Below are positions 8,318 to 17,044 of a DNA stretch of 64,000 nucleotides, piece by piece. The stretch comes from Yinghuangia elevatio (GTDB lineage: Bacteria; Actinomycetota; Actinomycetes; Streptomycetales; Streptomycetaceae). The stretch spans positions 62,001 through 126,000 of the forward strand of contig NZ_JBEZFP010000005.1 of assembly GCF_040649515.1 (NCBI RefSeq), in the 5' to 3' direction. Within the stretch, counting starts at the first letter, position 1. Each line of letters begins with the position of its first letter. Under the pieces are notes generated by a model, which searched no databases, was not told where the DNA came from, and saw nothing but the letters and a program-made list of their open reading frames with translations. Both the position numbers and the translations under genes were made by a program.

Positions 8318-9673
8318 TTGCAACTGCACCTGGTGGCCCTCAACCCCACCGATTCCGTCACCGAGGGCTTCCTCCCCGCCGCCGCCGAACTCGGCTTCGA
8401 CGTCACGGTGTTCACCGACCGGGCGGATCCGCACAAGGCGGCGTACGCCGGTTCGGACGCCGCCCCCGCCCGCCTCGTCGAGTGCGACGTACGCGACTTC
8501 CGGGCGCTGATCGCCGCCATGTCGCACGGCCCCTCCCCCGACGCGGTGTTCGGCAACAGCGACCACCTCCAACCCCAGACCGCACTGGCCGCCGACTGGT
8601 TCGGACTGCCGGGCAAGGACTGGCGTGCCACGCTGCGGGCCAAGAACAAGGCACTGATGCGGCGTCATCTCGCTGAGACCGGCGTCGACTCCGTGTGGAC
8701 CGCCGAACTCCCGGGCGACTTGGACCCCGGCGCCCTGGCCGCCGTCGACGTGCCGTACCCGTGCGTGGTCAAGCCTCGCGAGGGGGTCGCGAGCGAGGAC
8801 GTCTACCTGGTCGGCAACGAACGCGAACTGTTGGCCCGCTGCCGCGGGATCCGCGAGCACACGCCGGGAATCGCGCTCGTCGTCGAGGAGTTCCTGCGCG
8901 GGGACCTGCGCACCCTGGAGACGCTGGGGGACGGCCGGGTCAGACACGTGCTCGGCGGGTTCCGCACCCGGGTGTCGGCCCCGCCGACGTTCGTCGAGGA
9001 AAGCATGGTCTTCGACGCCGAGCCCGACCCCGGGGCCGTCGGCCAGGTCGAACGCGCGCTGGACGCCCTCGGCGTGGGCTTCGGCGCGTGCCACACCGAG
9101 TACGTGGTCGCGGACGGGCGGGCCCGGATCATCGAGGTCAACTACCGCATCATCGGCGACCAGTGCGATCTGCTGCTGCGCGATCTGCTGGGTGTGCCCA
9201 TCTTCGAGCACGTGCTGCGCGTGCACCTGGGCGAGGCCCTGCCGGCGGCATCGGAGCTGCTGGGTGACCCGGTACGGCCGATTCCCGGTTCGGCGGACGC
9301 GTCAGCCCCTGCGTCGGCGGACGCGTCGGCGGACGGCACGGTGGGCGGCACGGTGGGCGGCATGTCGGGCGGCATGTCGGTCGGGATGGTGGACAGGCCG
9401 GCGGACGGGCCGGCCGGTCGCCGGGCCCGCGTCGAATACATCTGCGCCCGGTCCGGCGGCACGCTGGTCGCCGCCCCCGCCGCCGCGGATCTGGCCGACA
9501 ACGGTGTGCGGTTGGCCTACCGGCCGCTTCGCGCGGTCGGCACCACGGCCCCGCTCACCGGGACCAACCGCGACTATCTGGGTGTGCTGCGGGCGGTGGG
9601 CCCGGACCAGGAGCGGACCGACGCGGCCGTCGCCCGGTTCGTCGCCGCGCGGTCCTGGGAGATCCGTCCGTGA
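8318..9673 (+). CDS. ATP-grasp ligase of siderophore biosynthesis (PvsA-like)
   Basis: A 451-residue ATP-grasp enzyme, forming an amide or ester bond via an acyl phosphate. Seen: an N-terminal pre-ATP-grasp domain, the ATP-lysine segment YPCVVKPREGVASEDVYLV (about residues 146-164), VVEEFLRGDLRTLE, and the Mg-binding EVNYRIIGDQCDLLLRDL near residue 275. Residues about 324-367 are a Ser/Ala/Gly/Met low-complexity insert with DNA repeats. TTG at 8318 is chosen with GGAGGG at 8308-8313. In vibrioferrin loci an ATP-grasp protein (PvsA) precedes the NIS genes, as here; its stop overlaps the next start in a GTGA, so it belongs to the same operon. Confidence 0.82.
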   Translation: MQLHLVALNPTDSVTEGFLPAAAELGFDVTVFTDRADPHKAAYAGSDAAPARLVECDVRDFRALIAAMSHGPSPDAVFGNSDHLQPQTALAADWFGLPGKDWRATLRAKNKALMRRHLAETGVDSVWTAELPGDLDPGALAAVDVPYPCVVKPREGVASEDVYLVGNERELLARCRGIREHTPGIALVVEEFLRGDLRTLETLGDGRVRHVLGGFRTRVSAPPTFVEESMVFDAEPDPGAVGQVERALDALGVGFGACHTEYVVADGRARIIEVNYRIIGDQCDLLLRDLLGVPIFEHVLRVHLGEALPAASELLGDPVRPIPGSADASAPASADASADGTVGGTVGGMSGGMSVGMVDRPADGPAGRRARVEYICARSGGTLVAAPAAADLADNGVRLAYRPLRAVGTTAPLTGTNRDYLGVLRAVGPDQERTDAAVARFVAARSWEIRP

Positions 9674-11430
9674 GCGTGCCGGCACAACGGCCCGAAGACG
9701 AGCTCTGCTTACGCGTTCTCGATGCGTGCCTGCGCGAGGACATCCACGGCCTACGCACCGGGGGCACCCTCGACCACCGCGCGGACGGCGCCTGGCTGAC
9801 CGTGCGCTCCGGCCCGCGGACCGCGGAACTCCCGGTACGCCGGGCATCGTTCCTCTGCGACCTCACCGCCCGCGGACCCGCCCTGATCGAGGACGGACGC
9901 CGACTCACCGGGCTTGAGGCACTCCTCGGCTTCCTCGCCGCCGGGACCGGCCCCGAATTCGCCGACGACGCCGAGGGATTCGCCGACTTCGCCGACGAGT
10001 GCCGCGCCGCGCTGGCGACCGTACGCGTCCACGACCGCCACCGCGACGCCGTCTTCGCCCGCCTGGCGGGGCGGCCCGCCCGCGGGATCGCCGGGAGCCT
10101 CGTCTACGACACGGTCGCGGCCTACCACGACCACCCCGCGTATCCGACCGCACGCAGCAGGGTCGGCCTGACCGAGGACCAACTCCGGGGGCATGCGCCC
10201 GAGTTCCTGCCGACCTTCGCACTGCGCTGGGCCGCCGTGCCGCTCTCCGCGGCAACCGTGCGCGGCGTACTCCCGGGGTGGTGGCCGACACCGTCCGGCC
10301 TGGGCCTCCCCGAGCGGTACGACGCGTCGCACGCGGCCTTCCCGGTGCACCCGTTGACGGATCCGGGCGCGGTGGAGGCCGCGGTGCCCGGCGTTCGGCA
10401 CGCCGCGGTACGCCACCTGCCGGCCGCCCCGACGCTGTCCATGCGGTCCGTGGTCCCGCTCGACCACGCCGACGAGCACCTCAAGCTCCCGCTCGCCACC
10501 AGCACGCTCGGGCTGCGGAACCGGCGCACGATCACGCCGGGTTCGCTCGCCGACGGGGCGGCCGGCAGCCATCTGCTCGGCCTCGTCCTGGACGCCGAAC
10601 CGCGGTTCCGGCACCGGGTCGTGGTCGCCGACGAACGCACCTACGGCCACGCCGGTCACGAGTTGACGGGGTTCCTCGTACGCCGCCACCCGCCCGGGCT
10701 CGACGCCGCGCGCGTGGTGGCGGTCGCGGCGCTGGCGGCCACCGGCCCGGGCGGGCGCACCGTCGTGGAGTCGCTGGCGGACGAGTACTTCGACGGCGAC
10801 CCGGTCGCGCTGTACGACGGGTACCTGCGCCTGCTCCTCGACTGGAACGTCACGCTGTGGCTGCGCTACGGCATCGCGCTGGAAGCCCATCAGCAGAACA
10901 CGTCGCTCGTGCTCGACCGCGACGCCGGCGGCCGCACCCGGCTGCGCCTGCTGCTCAAGGACAACGACAGTCCGCGCTTGCTGCCCGGCCGGGTGCGGTC
11001 CCGGCTGGGCGCCGCGGCCGAGGCCGTGCCGTTCCACGACCCGCGGATCCCCGTCGCCGACGGCGGGCCGCTGGCCGATCTGTTCACCACGATCACCCTG
11101 CACCTGTGCGCGGCGGCGCCCCTGATCGCGCTCGCCGCGACCGGACGCGCCCCGCTGCCCGCGCTGATGGCCTTGCTGCGCAGGCGACTTGAGGCGGCGG
11201 CCGCCCGGCACCCGGACTCGCCGGACCTCGCGCTGCTGCACGAACGGTTGTTCGCGGGGCGGTCGATGCCGGTCAAGCTCATGGTCACGGCGGGTACGCT
11301 GCTCGACAAGGCGCGCTCCGGGGCGTCCGACATCAACAAGCACTACGCGTGGACCGGACCCAACTACCTTGTACCCCAAGCAGTCACGGTGCCGGTTGTG
11401 CGGCGTGTCCCCCGGACGGACGCGCGGTGA
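9670..11430 (+). CDS. NIS siderophore synthetase 1 (IucA/IucC family, PvsB-like)
   Basis: A 586-residue NRPS-independent siderophore synthetase. These enzymes adenylate a carboxylate, usually citrate or 2-oxoglutarate, and join it to an amine or alcohol. Visible motifs: SMRSVVPL then EHLKLPLATSTLGLRNRRTI around residues 275-295 (ATP and carboxylate pocket), ALEAHQQNTSLVLD near 410, LLLKDNDSPRLL, and the C-terminal FerR-like iron-binding helical domain ending MPVKLMVTAGTLL. GTG 9670 overlaps the ATP-grasp stop by four bases. It is the first of two adjacent NIS genes, as in vibrioferrin and staphyloferrin loci; which half of the molecule it builds cannot be read from sequence. Confidence 0.88.
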   Translation: MSVPAQRPEDELCLRVLDACLREDIHGLRTGGTLDHRADGAWLTVRSGPRTAELPVRRASFLCDLTARGPALIEDGRRLTGLEALLGFLAAGTGPEFADDAEGFADFADECRAALATVRVHDRHRDAVFARLAGRPARGIAGSLVYDTVAAYHDHPAYPTARSRVGLTEDQLRGHAPEFLPTFALRWAAVPLSAATVRGVLPGWWPTPSGLGLPERYDASHAAFPVHPLTDPGAVEAAVPGVRHAAVRHLPAAPTLSMRSVVPLDHADEHLKLPLATSTLGLRNRRTITPGSLADGAAGSHLLGLVLDAEPRFRHRVVVADERTYGHAGHELTGFLVRRHPPGLDAARVVAVAALAATGPGGRTVVESLADEYFDGDPVALYDGYLRLLLDWNVTLWLRYGIALEAHQQNTSLVLDRDAGGRTRLRLLLKDNDSPRLLPGRVRSRLGAAAEAVPFHDPRIPVADGGPLADLFTTITLHLCAAAPLIALAATGRAPLPALMALLRRRLEAAAARHPDSPDLALLHERLFAGRSMPVKLMVTAGTLLDKARSGASDINKHYAWTGPNYLVPQAVTVPVVRRVPRTDAR

Positions 11431-11501
11431 GCGACGAGGTCGTGTCGGGGCCGGGGTACGCGGTCGCCGACCTCCGCTCCGCTGTTCCGCGAAGGAGTTA
11501 C

Positions 11502-13250
11502 ATGCCCGATGCCGCAACCGCCGCAGGCCCGTCGACCCCTCCGGGCCCCGCGCCGGACAGCCGGCCACCGGAAGTCCCGACAGCCGATCTGGCGACCACC
11601 CACACGCTGCTGAACTGCCTTCTCCGTGAAGTCTCCGGACCCGAGCACCAAGCCGCCGTCACCGACGGCCACCTGCTGGTCCGCCTCCCCCGCGCGGACG
11701 CCCTGCTGCGCATCCGGGTGCGCCGCACCTCGCTCACCGGCGCGCACCGCTTCCACGGCCCCGCGTACCGGCACGGTCCACGCGGCTGGCGCGAGCTGGA
11801 CTGGTCGGCGTTGGCCGAACTGGTGGCCTCGGAACTGGAGTTACGCGGAGGAACCGTCAACGGCGAGTTCGTGGGCCAGGTCCGGTCCAGCCGTGACACC
11901 ATCGCCGCGATCCTCGACGGGCGGGCCGGCCGGGCACCGGCGGCAAACGCCTATCTCGCCTCCGAACAGGCCCTGGCCTTTGGACACCGCTTCCACCCCG
12001 CACCCAAGGCCCATGGGGGCGTCGGCCGGGACCGTACGCGCTACGGACCCGAGACCGCCCGGTCGTTCCCGCTGCGGTTGCTCGGGGTCCGCCGGGACCT
12101 CGTGGTCGAGGACACGGCCCGCCCCGACGCGCTCGCGCCTGTGGACGAGTTGGCGCCCGCGCCCGAGGGCTACCGCCTGCTCCCGGTACACCCCTGGCAG
12201 TTCGGACTGCTGGACGGGCACGCCGCCCTGCGCGGCGCGCTGGCCGACGGACGGATGGTGGATCTCGGCTTCGGTGGACCGGAGTTCGCCCCGACGGCTT
12301 CGGTGCGGACCCTTGCGGGCGACGGCTGCTTCCTCAAGTTCAGCCTCGACCTGCGGATCACCAACTGCGTGCGCAAGAACGCCGCGTACGAACTCGCGGG
12401 GGCGGTCGCCCTGACCCGGATCCTCGCGGATCCCGTGCGGCGGACCGCCGAGCGGCACCCGGGGTTCGCGGTGCTGCCGGAACCGGCGTACCGCAGTGTC
12501 GATCTGCCGGACACGGCTCTGCTCGAAGGGCTGGGCGTGATCGTGCGGGACGGCGTGACGGCGGCCGCCGGGCCGGGAACCCCGCTGCTGGCCGCGGCGA
12601 TCGCCGACGAGTACGCGCTGTCCGACGCGCACGTCTCGCGGCTCATCCCCGATCCCACGGCCGACCGGGTCGCGGCGTGGTGGCAGGCGTACCTCGCGCT
12701 GCTGGTGCCGCCGGTGCTCACCATGTTCTTCGGGGAAGGCGTCGTCCTGGAGCCGCACTTGCAGAACGTGCTGGTCTGCGTGGACGGCCAGGGCCGCCCG
12801 GTACGCACGGTGTTCCGCGATCTGGAGGGCACGAAGCTGCTCGCCGACCGGCACGACCCGGCCCTGGACGCGCTGCCGGCGCGGGTCGCGGCGGCGATGA
12901 CGTACGACGCCGAACGCGGCTGGAACCGGGTGGCCTACTGCCTGCTCGTCAACCACATCGGCGAGATGGTGGCGGCGCTGGCCGACCTGTGCCCGGCCGC
13001 CGAGGCGCGGCTGTGGGGGGAGGTACGGCGCGTACTGCGCGACCACGCCCGGGAGTTCGGGTGTCCGCCGCCGCTGCGCGCGCTGCTCGCCGGGGTTCCG
13101 CTGCCGGCCAAGGCGAACTTGATGACGCGCTGGCAGCGCGCGGCGGACCGCGACGCGGGCTACGTGGCGCTGCCGAGCCCGCTGGGCGCGGCGTTCCTGG
13201 ACGGCGCGCACGACGCCGGAGCCGAGGAGGCGCAGCCGTGGGAGACGTGA
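11502..13250 (+). CDS. NIS siderophore synthetase 2 (IucA/IucC family, PvsD-like)
   Basis: A 582-residue second NIS synthetase. Motifs: HPAPKAHGG (about residue 166), the pocket strand CFLKFSLDLRITNCVRKNAA near 280, LEPHLQNVLVCVD near 417 and FRDLEGTKLL, then the C-terminal domain ending LPAKANLMTRWQ. Two starts compete: ATG 11502 with an excellent GAAGGAG at 11491-11497 (chosen), and GTG 11427, which overlaps the previous stop in GTGA and would add 25 residues. Having two divergent NIS enzymes plus an ATP-grasp ligase implies three condensation steps in the siderophore. Confidence 0.88.
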   Translation: MPDAATAAGPSTPPGPAPDSRPPEVPTADLATTHTLLNCLLREVSGPEHQAAVTDGHLLVRLPRADALLRIRVRRTSLTGAHRFHGPAYRHGPRGWRELDWSALAELVASELELRGGTVNGEFVGQVRSSRDTIAAILDGRAGRAPAANAYLASEQALAFGHRFHPAPKAHGGVGRDRTRYGPETARSFPLRLLGVRRDLVVEDTARPDALAPVDELAPAPEGYRLLPVHPWQFGLLDGHAALRGALADGRMVDLGFGGPEFAPTASVRTLAGDGCFLKFSLDLRITNCVRKNAAYELAGAVALTRILADPVRRTAERHPGFAVLPEPAYRSVDLPDTALLEGLGVIVRDGVTAAAGPGTPLLAAAIADEYALSDAHVSRLIPDPTADRVAAWWQAYLALLVPPVLTMFFGEGVVLEPHLQNVLVCVDGQGRPVRTVFRDLEGTKLLADRHDPALDALPARVAAAMTYDAERGWNRVAYCLLVNHIGEMVAALADLCPAAEARLWGEVRRVLRDHAREFGCPPPLRALLAGVPLPAKANLMTRWQRAADRDAGYVALPSPLGAAFLDGAHDAGAEEAQPWET

Positions 13251-14539
13251 CCGCAGCCACGGGGAAAACGGGCGCAGTAGACCACGCCGGGAACGGAACC
13301 GGGCACGATCGAACGGAAGTCGCCCCGGTTCCGGTTCGCCTCCCTGACGCCGTTCGGTCGTACGCGGGCGCGCTGCCGGACGACCGGCTCCCGGCGTACG
13401 TCCACGACTTGTTCGGACTCCGCGAGCACGTGGCGGCCGTCGCAGCCGCGCTGCCGCCGGGCGTCGAGCTGTATTACGCGGCCAAGGCCAACCCCGATGC
13501 CGAGGTTCTCCGCGCGGTGGCGGCCCACGTGCACGGATTCGAGGTCGCGTCGGGCGGCGAGTTCGCGCACGTGCGCGAGGCCGTCCCCGGGAAGCCGATC
13601 GCGTTCGGCGGACCGGGCAAGACGCCGTCGGAGCTGGCCGAGGCGGTCGGCTCCAAGGTCCACCGCCTGCACGTCGAGAGCGAGCAGGAGACACACCGGG
13701 TGGCCGCCCTCGCGCGCGCCACGGGTCGGACGGTCGACGTCCTCCTGCGCGCCAACCCGCCGATCGAGCTGCCGGGGACCGGGCCGGCCGCGCTGACGAT
13801 GGGCGGGCTTGCGACGCCGTTCGGCATGGACCCGGAGGTGCTGGACCGCTGCGCGAAGCTGCTCGCCGACGAGCCGCGCGTACGCCTGCGCGGACTGCAC
13901 GCGCACCTCGCCAGCGGTCTGGGCCCGGACGATCTGGGGGAGGTGGCGGCGAGGCTGCTCGCCTGGGCGGACGCGTGGGCCGCCCGCAACGGCGTCGACC
14001 TGCGGGAGTTGAACGTCGGCGGTGGGATGGCCGTCGACTACGCGACCCCCGAGGCGCGCTTCGACTGGGCGGCGTACGGCAAGGCGTTGGGCGGCCTGGT
14101 GCGGCCGGGCGGGCCGGTGCTGCGCGTCGAGCCGGGGCGGGCGGTCGCCGCGTACCACGGCTGGTACGTGACCGACGTGCTCGACGTCAAGCACAGCCGG
14201 GGGCAGGCCTTCGCGGTCGTCCGAGGCGGCACACACCATCTGCGCACTCCCGTCGCGCGCGGGCATGCGCAGCCGTTCGCGGTGCTGGCGCGCGATTCGT
14301 GGCCGTACGCGTGGCCGCGCCCGAGCACCTCCGGCGAGCCGGTGACCGTCGTCGGGCAGTTGTGCACGCCCAAGGACGTGCTCGCCGCGCGCGTCCCGGT
14401 GACGGGTGCGGTGCGTGCGGGCGACCGGCTCGTGTTCGCGATGGCCGGGGCGTACGCCTGGAACATCTCGCACCGCGACTTCCTCATGCACGAGCCCCCG
14501 ACGTTCCACTATTTGGCGGGGGCCGGGGGGCGTACGTAG
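13238..14539 (+). CDS. Fold-type III PLP decarboxylase (PvsE-like)
   Basis: A 433-residue enzyme of the diaminopimelate/ornithine decarboxylase superfamily. The PLP lysine is Lys83 in ELYYAAKANPDAEVL; the phosphate-binding ELNVGGGMAVDY and the C-terminal barrel residues in GAYAWNISHRDFLMHEPP are present. In vibrioferrin loci PvsE belongs to this family and supplies ethanolamine by decarboxylating serine, and SbnH supplies a diamine in staphyloferrin B; either precedent makes this the amine-building enzyme of the pathway. GTG 13238 with GAGGAGG at 13224-13230 overlaps the NIS gene end by 13 bases, so it is coupled. It appears to be the last gene of the operon. Confidence 0.88.
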   Translation: MGDVTAATGKTGAVDHAGNGTGHDRTEVAPVPVRLPDAVRSYAGALPDDRLPAYVHDLFGLREHVAAVAAALPPGVELYYAAKANPDAEVLRAVAAHVHGFEVASGGEFAHVREAVPGKPIAFGGPGKTPSELAEAVGSKVHRLHVESEQETHRVAALARATGRTVDVLLRANPPIELPGTGPAALTMGGLATPFGMDPEVLDRCAKLLADEPRVRLRGLHAHLASGLGPDDLGEVAARLLAWADAWAARNGVDLRELNVGGGMAVDYATPEARFDWAAYGKALGGLVRPGGPVLRVEPGRAVAAYHGWYVTDVLDVKHSRGQAFAVVRGGTHHLRTPVARGHAQPFAVLARDSWPYAWPRPSTSGEPVTVVGQLCTPKDVLAARVPVTGAVRAGDRLVFAMAGAYAWNISHRDFLMHEPPTFHYLAGAGGRT

Positions 14540-14588
14540 AGTTCAGCGGTTGGGCGTCGCGGGATCGAGCACGGAGACGGCAGAGGGC

Positions 14589-16070
14589 ATGACAACGAGT
14601 AACGACGAGGCGCCGGGCATCGACCCCGAGCGCCTGGCCGTCTGCCTTACCGTCCTGGCCGAACTGGACGGGCTGCCGACCGAGCACCCGGACGCGGTAC
14701 GCATCCGCGAGGCCACCGCGCACATCTTCAAGCGCGTCAAGGAGCGCCGCCGCGCGGACCGCAAGGCCCGTGTCCAGGCCGCCGACCACGCGGTCATCGC
14801 GGCCACCGCGACCGGCTCCCCGGACCGCATCGACGACGAGACGCAGGGCATCCCGATCAGCTCGTCGACGGTCGGCGAACTCGCCGGGATACTCCAGCGG
14901 GCGCGCGGCTGCTACATCTGCAAGCAGAAGTACGTCGAGGTCGACGCGTTCTACCACCAGCTCTGTCCGCCGTGCGCCAAGCTCAACCGCGAGCGCCGCG
15001 ACGCGCGCGCCGACCTGACCGGCCGCCGCGCGCTGCTGACCGGCGGGCGCGCGAAGATCGGCATGTACATCGCGCTGCGCCTGCTGCGGGACGGCGCGCA
15101 CACGACGATCACGACGCGCTTCCCCAACGACGCGATCCGCCGCTTCAAGGCGATGCCGGACAGCGACGAGTGGATCCACCGGCTGCGCATCGTCGGCATC
15201 GACCTGCGCGATCCGGCGCAGGTGATCGCGCTGGCCGACTCGGTCGCGGCGGCCGGCCCGCTCGACATCCTGGTCAACAACGCGGCGCAGACCGTACGCC
15301 GGACTCCGCAGGCGTACGCCGCGCTCATCTCCGCCGAGGAGGGCCCGCTCCCGGCCGGCGAGCTGCCCGAGTCGATCACCTTCGGCCACATCGCGGGCTC
15401 GGGGCACGTGGCCCTGCCGTCCGCGCTCCCGGTCGGCGCGGCGCCGGCGACGTCCGCGGTGGCGCCGACGAACGACCTGGACCCGCACGCGCTGACGGCG
15501 CTCGCGCTCACCAGCGGCTCGGCGACCCCCGCGCGCATCGAGGCGGGCACCGCGATCGACGCGGGCGGCCTGATCCCGGACCTGGACGCGTCCAACAGCT
15601 GGGTGCAGCGCGTCCACGAGGTCGACCCGATCGAGTTGCTCGAAGTGCAGCTCTGCAACGTGACGGCGCCGTTCATCCTGGTGAGCCGGCTGCGTCCGGC
15701 GATGGCCGCGGCCCCGGCGCGCCGCAAGTACGTCGTGAACGTCTCGGCGATGGAAGGCCAGTTCAGCCGCGGCTACAAGGGTCCGGGGCACCCGCACACC
15801 AACATGGCCAAGGCCGCGCTCAACATGCTCACGCGCACCAGCGCGCAGGAGATGCTGGCCGACGGCATCCTGATGACCGCCGTCGACACCGGGTGGATCA
15901 CCGACGAGCGCCCGCACCCCACCAAGATGCGCCTCGCCGACGAGGGCTTCCACGCCCCGCTGGACCTGGTCGACGGTGCCGCCCGCGTCTACGACCCCAT
16001 CGTCCGCGGCGAACAGGGCGAGGACCTGTACGCCTGCTTCCTCAAGGACTACGCCCCCTCGCCCTGGTGA
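14589..16070 (+). CDS. SDR oxidoreductase with N-terminal zinc-ribbon-like segment
   Basis: A 493-residue protein, about twice SDR length. Residues 1-110 are helical and charged. Four cysteines follow in CYICKQKYVEVDAFYHQLCPPC (first half CYIC, second half CPPC), spaced like a zinc ribbon. The Rossmann part starts at about residue 140 with GRRALLTGGRAKIGMYIALR, with DILVNNAAQT, a serine in VNVSAMEGQ and, where YxxxK is expected, HPHTNMAKAALNML: the lysine is kept but the tyrosine is replaced. So NAD(P) binding is likely but standard SDR catalysis is doubtful. It lies 50 bases after the decarboxylase; a shared transcript is possible but it has no known siderophore role. Confidence 0.75.
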   Translation: MTTSNDEAPGIDPERLAVCLTVLAELDGLPTEHPDAVRIREATAHIFKRVKERRRADRKARVQAADHAVIAATATGSPDRIDDETQGIPISSSTVGELAGILQRARGCYICKQKYVEVDAFYHQLCPPCAKLNRERRDARADLTGRRALLTGGRAKIGMYIALRLLRDGAHTTITTRFPNDAIRRFKAMPDSDEWIHRLRIVGIDLRDPAQVIALADSVAAAGPLDILVNNAAQTVRRTPQAYAALISAEEGPLPAGELPESITFGHIAGSGHVALPSALPVGAAPATSAVAPTNDLDPHALTALALTSGSATPARIEAGTAIDAGGLIPDLDASNSWVQRVHEVDPIELLEVQLCNVTAPFILVSRLRPAMAAAPARRKYVVNVSAMEGQFSRGYKGPGHPHTNMAKAALNMLTRTSAQEMLADGILMTAVDTGWITDERPHPTKMRLADEGFHAPLDLVDGAARVYDPIVRGEQGEDLYACFLKDYAPSPW

Positions 16071-16103
16071 CGCGGGCTCGGGCCGTCCGCCGCGGCCCGC
16101 GGG

Positions 16104-16931
16104 TCACCCGAAGGCGCTGAAGGTGGCCGCCGCGCTGCTGCGGTCGGTCCGCAACTGCCATGCCACGTCTGCGATTTCGTCGGGATCAAGGGTGGAGTTT
16201 CCGACGTCGCCGAAGTCCTGCGGGCCGGACGCGATCATCGCGTGGATGTCGCCGCGTTCGATGAGGCCGCCGATGACCAGGCTGCCGGCGTACACACCCT
16301 TGTCGGCGAGCGCGGCGTTGAGGGTCAGCGCGTAGTTGTGCAGGGCGGCGGACAGCACCGCGAGGTTGCCGAGTGCGGGCATGGGTGTCACCGCGCTGAG
16401 GCCGGTCGCGAACAGCAGGCATCCTTCGCCGCGTTCCAGCATGCCGGGGAGCACTTTGGCGACCACGTCCACTGCCGGGTACATCCAGCTCATGGCCGCC
16501 CGGACGCTCGCCGAGTCGGCCTCGGTGATCGGCTTCGGGAATCCCTCGGGGTCGGTGGAGGCCGGGCCGTAGTAGACGGTGTCGATGGTCCCGAAGCGTT
16601 CGGTGACAGCGTCGAGCACGGCGAGGAGTTTGTCGCGGTCGCGTACGTCGGCGGTGTAGGCGGCGGCCTCCGCGCCTGTCCCGGCCAGCGCGGCGAGATA
16701 GGCGGCGTGCCTGGTGGCGGTGCGCGAGACGAGGGCCACCGCGTAGCCCTCGCGGGCGAAGCGGTGTGCGACGGACATGCCGAGCCCGGGACCGACCCCG
16801 ATCACGACGGCGGTCCTGCGCGCCGAGTGCGAGGTGGCGGCGGACGCGGCTTCGGGCGTCGGGGCGGAAGCGGGAGCGGGAGCAGCGGCGGAAGCGGAAG
16901 TGGCGGCGGACGGGGAACCGGAAGCGGACAT
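16104..16931 (-). CDS. SDR-family oxidoreductase
   Basis: A 275-residue Rossmann protein. After an Ala/Ser/Pro-rich 35-residue head comes the cofactor motif AVVIGVGPGLGMSVAHRFA and ADVRDRDKL. The region normally holding the catalytic tyrosine reads LGNLAVLSAALHNYALTLNA, without the usual YxxxK, so it is an atypical SDR. It is divergently arranged from a TetR gene; the 113-base gap holds two matching inverted repeats, so TetR control is likely. The head is encoded by hexamer-like repeats (GCGGAAGCGGGA and similar), suggesting a non-essential extension. Confidence 0.8.
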   Translation of the reverse strand: MSASGSPSAATSASAAAPAPASAPTPEAASAATSHSARRTAVVIGVGPGLGMSVAHRFAREGYAVALVSRTATRHAAYLAALAGTGAEAAAYTADVRDRDKLLAVLDAVTERFGTIDTVYYGPASTDPEGFPKPITEADSASVRAAMSWMYPAVDVVAKVLPGMLERGEGCLLFATGLSAVTPMPALGNLAVLSAALHNYALTLNAALADKGVYAGSLVIGGLIERGDIHAMIASGPQDFGDVGNSTLDPDEIADVAWQLRTDRSSAAATFSAFG

Positions 16932-16965
16932 GGGCGGACACCCTCGATTCAGGCGTGCGGAGGCT

Positions 16966-16987
16966 AAGTTGAGGAAGCCCTCAACTT
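16966..16987. promoter_or_regulatory. TetR operator site 1
   Basis: AAGTTGAGG-AAGC-CCTCAACTT, a perfect inverted repeat with 9-base arms. It lies between the divergent SDR and TetR genes and shares its core AAnTTGAGG-N4-CCTCAAnTT with site 2. Confidence 0.8.
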
Positions 16988-17008
16988 CTTGTCCGCGACG
17001 CTAGCAGG

Positions 17009-17030
17009 AACTTGAGGCGTCCCTCAATTT
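17009..17030. promoter_or_regulatory. TetR operator site 2
   Basis: AACTTGAGG-CGTC-CCTCAATTT, with 8 of 9 arm positions paired. Its centre is 43 bp from the centre of site 1, about four helical turns, so two repressor dimers could bind the same DNA face. It ends 14 bases before the TetR start codon, implying autoregulation. Confidence 0.8.
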
Positions 17031-17044
17031 CGTAGGATGGGCCC

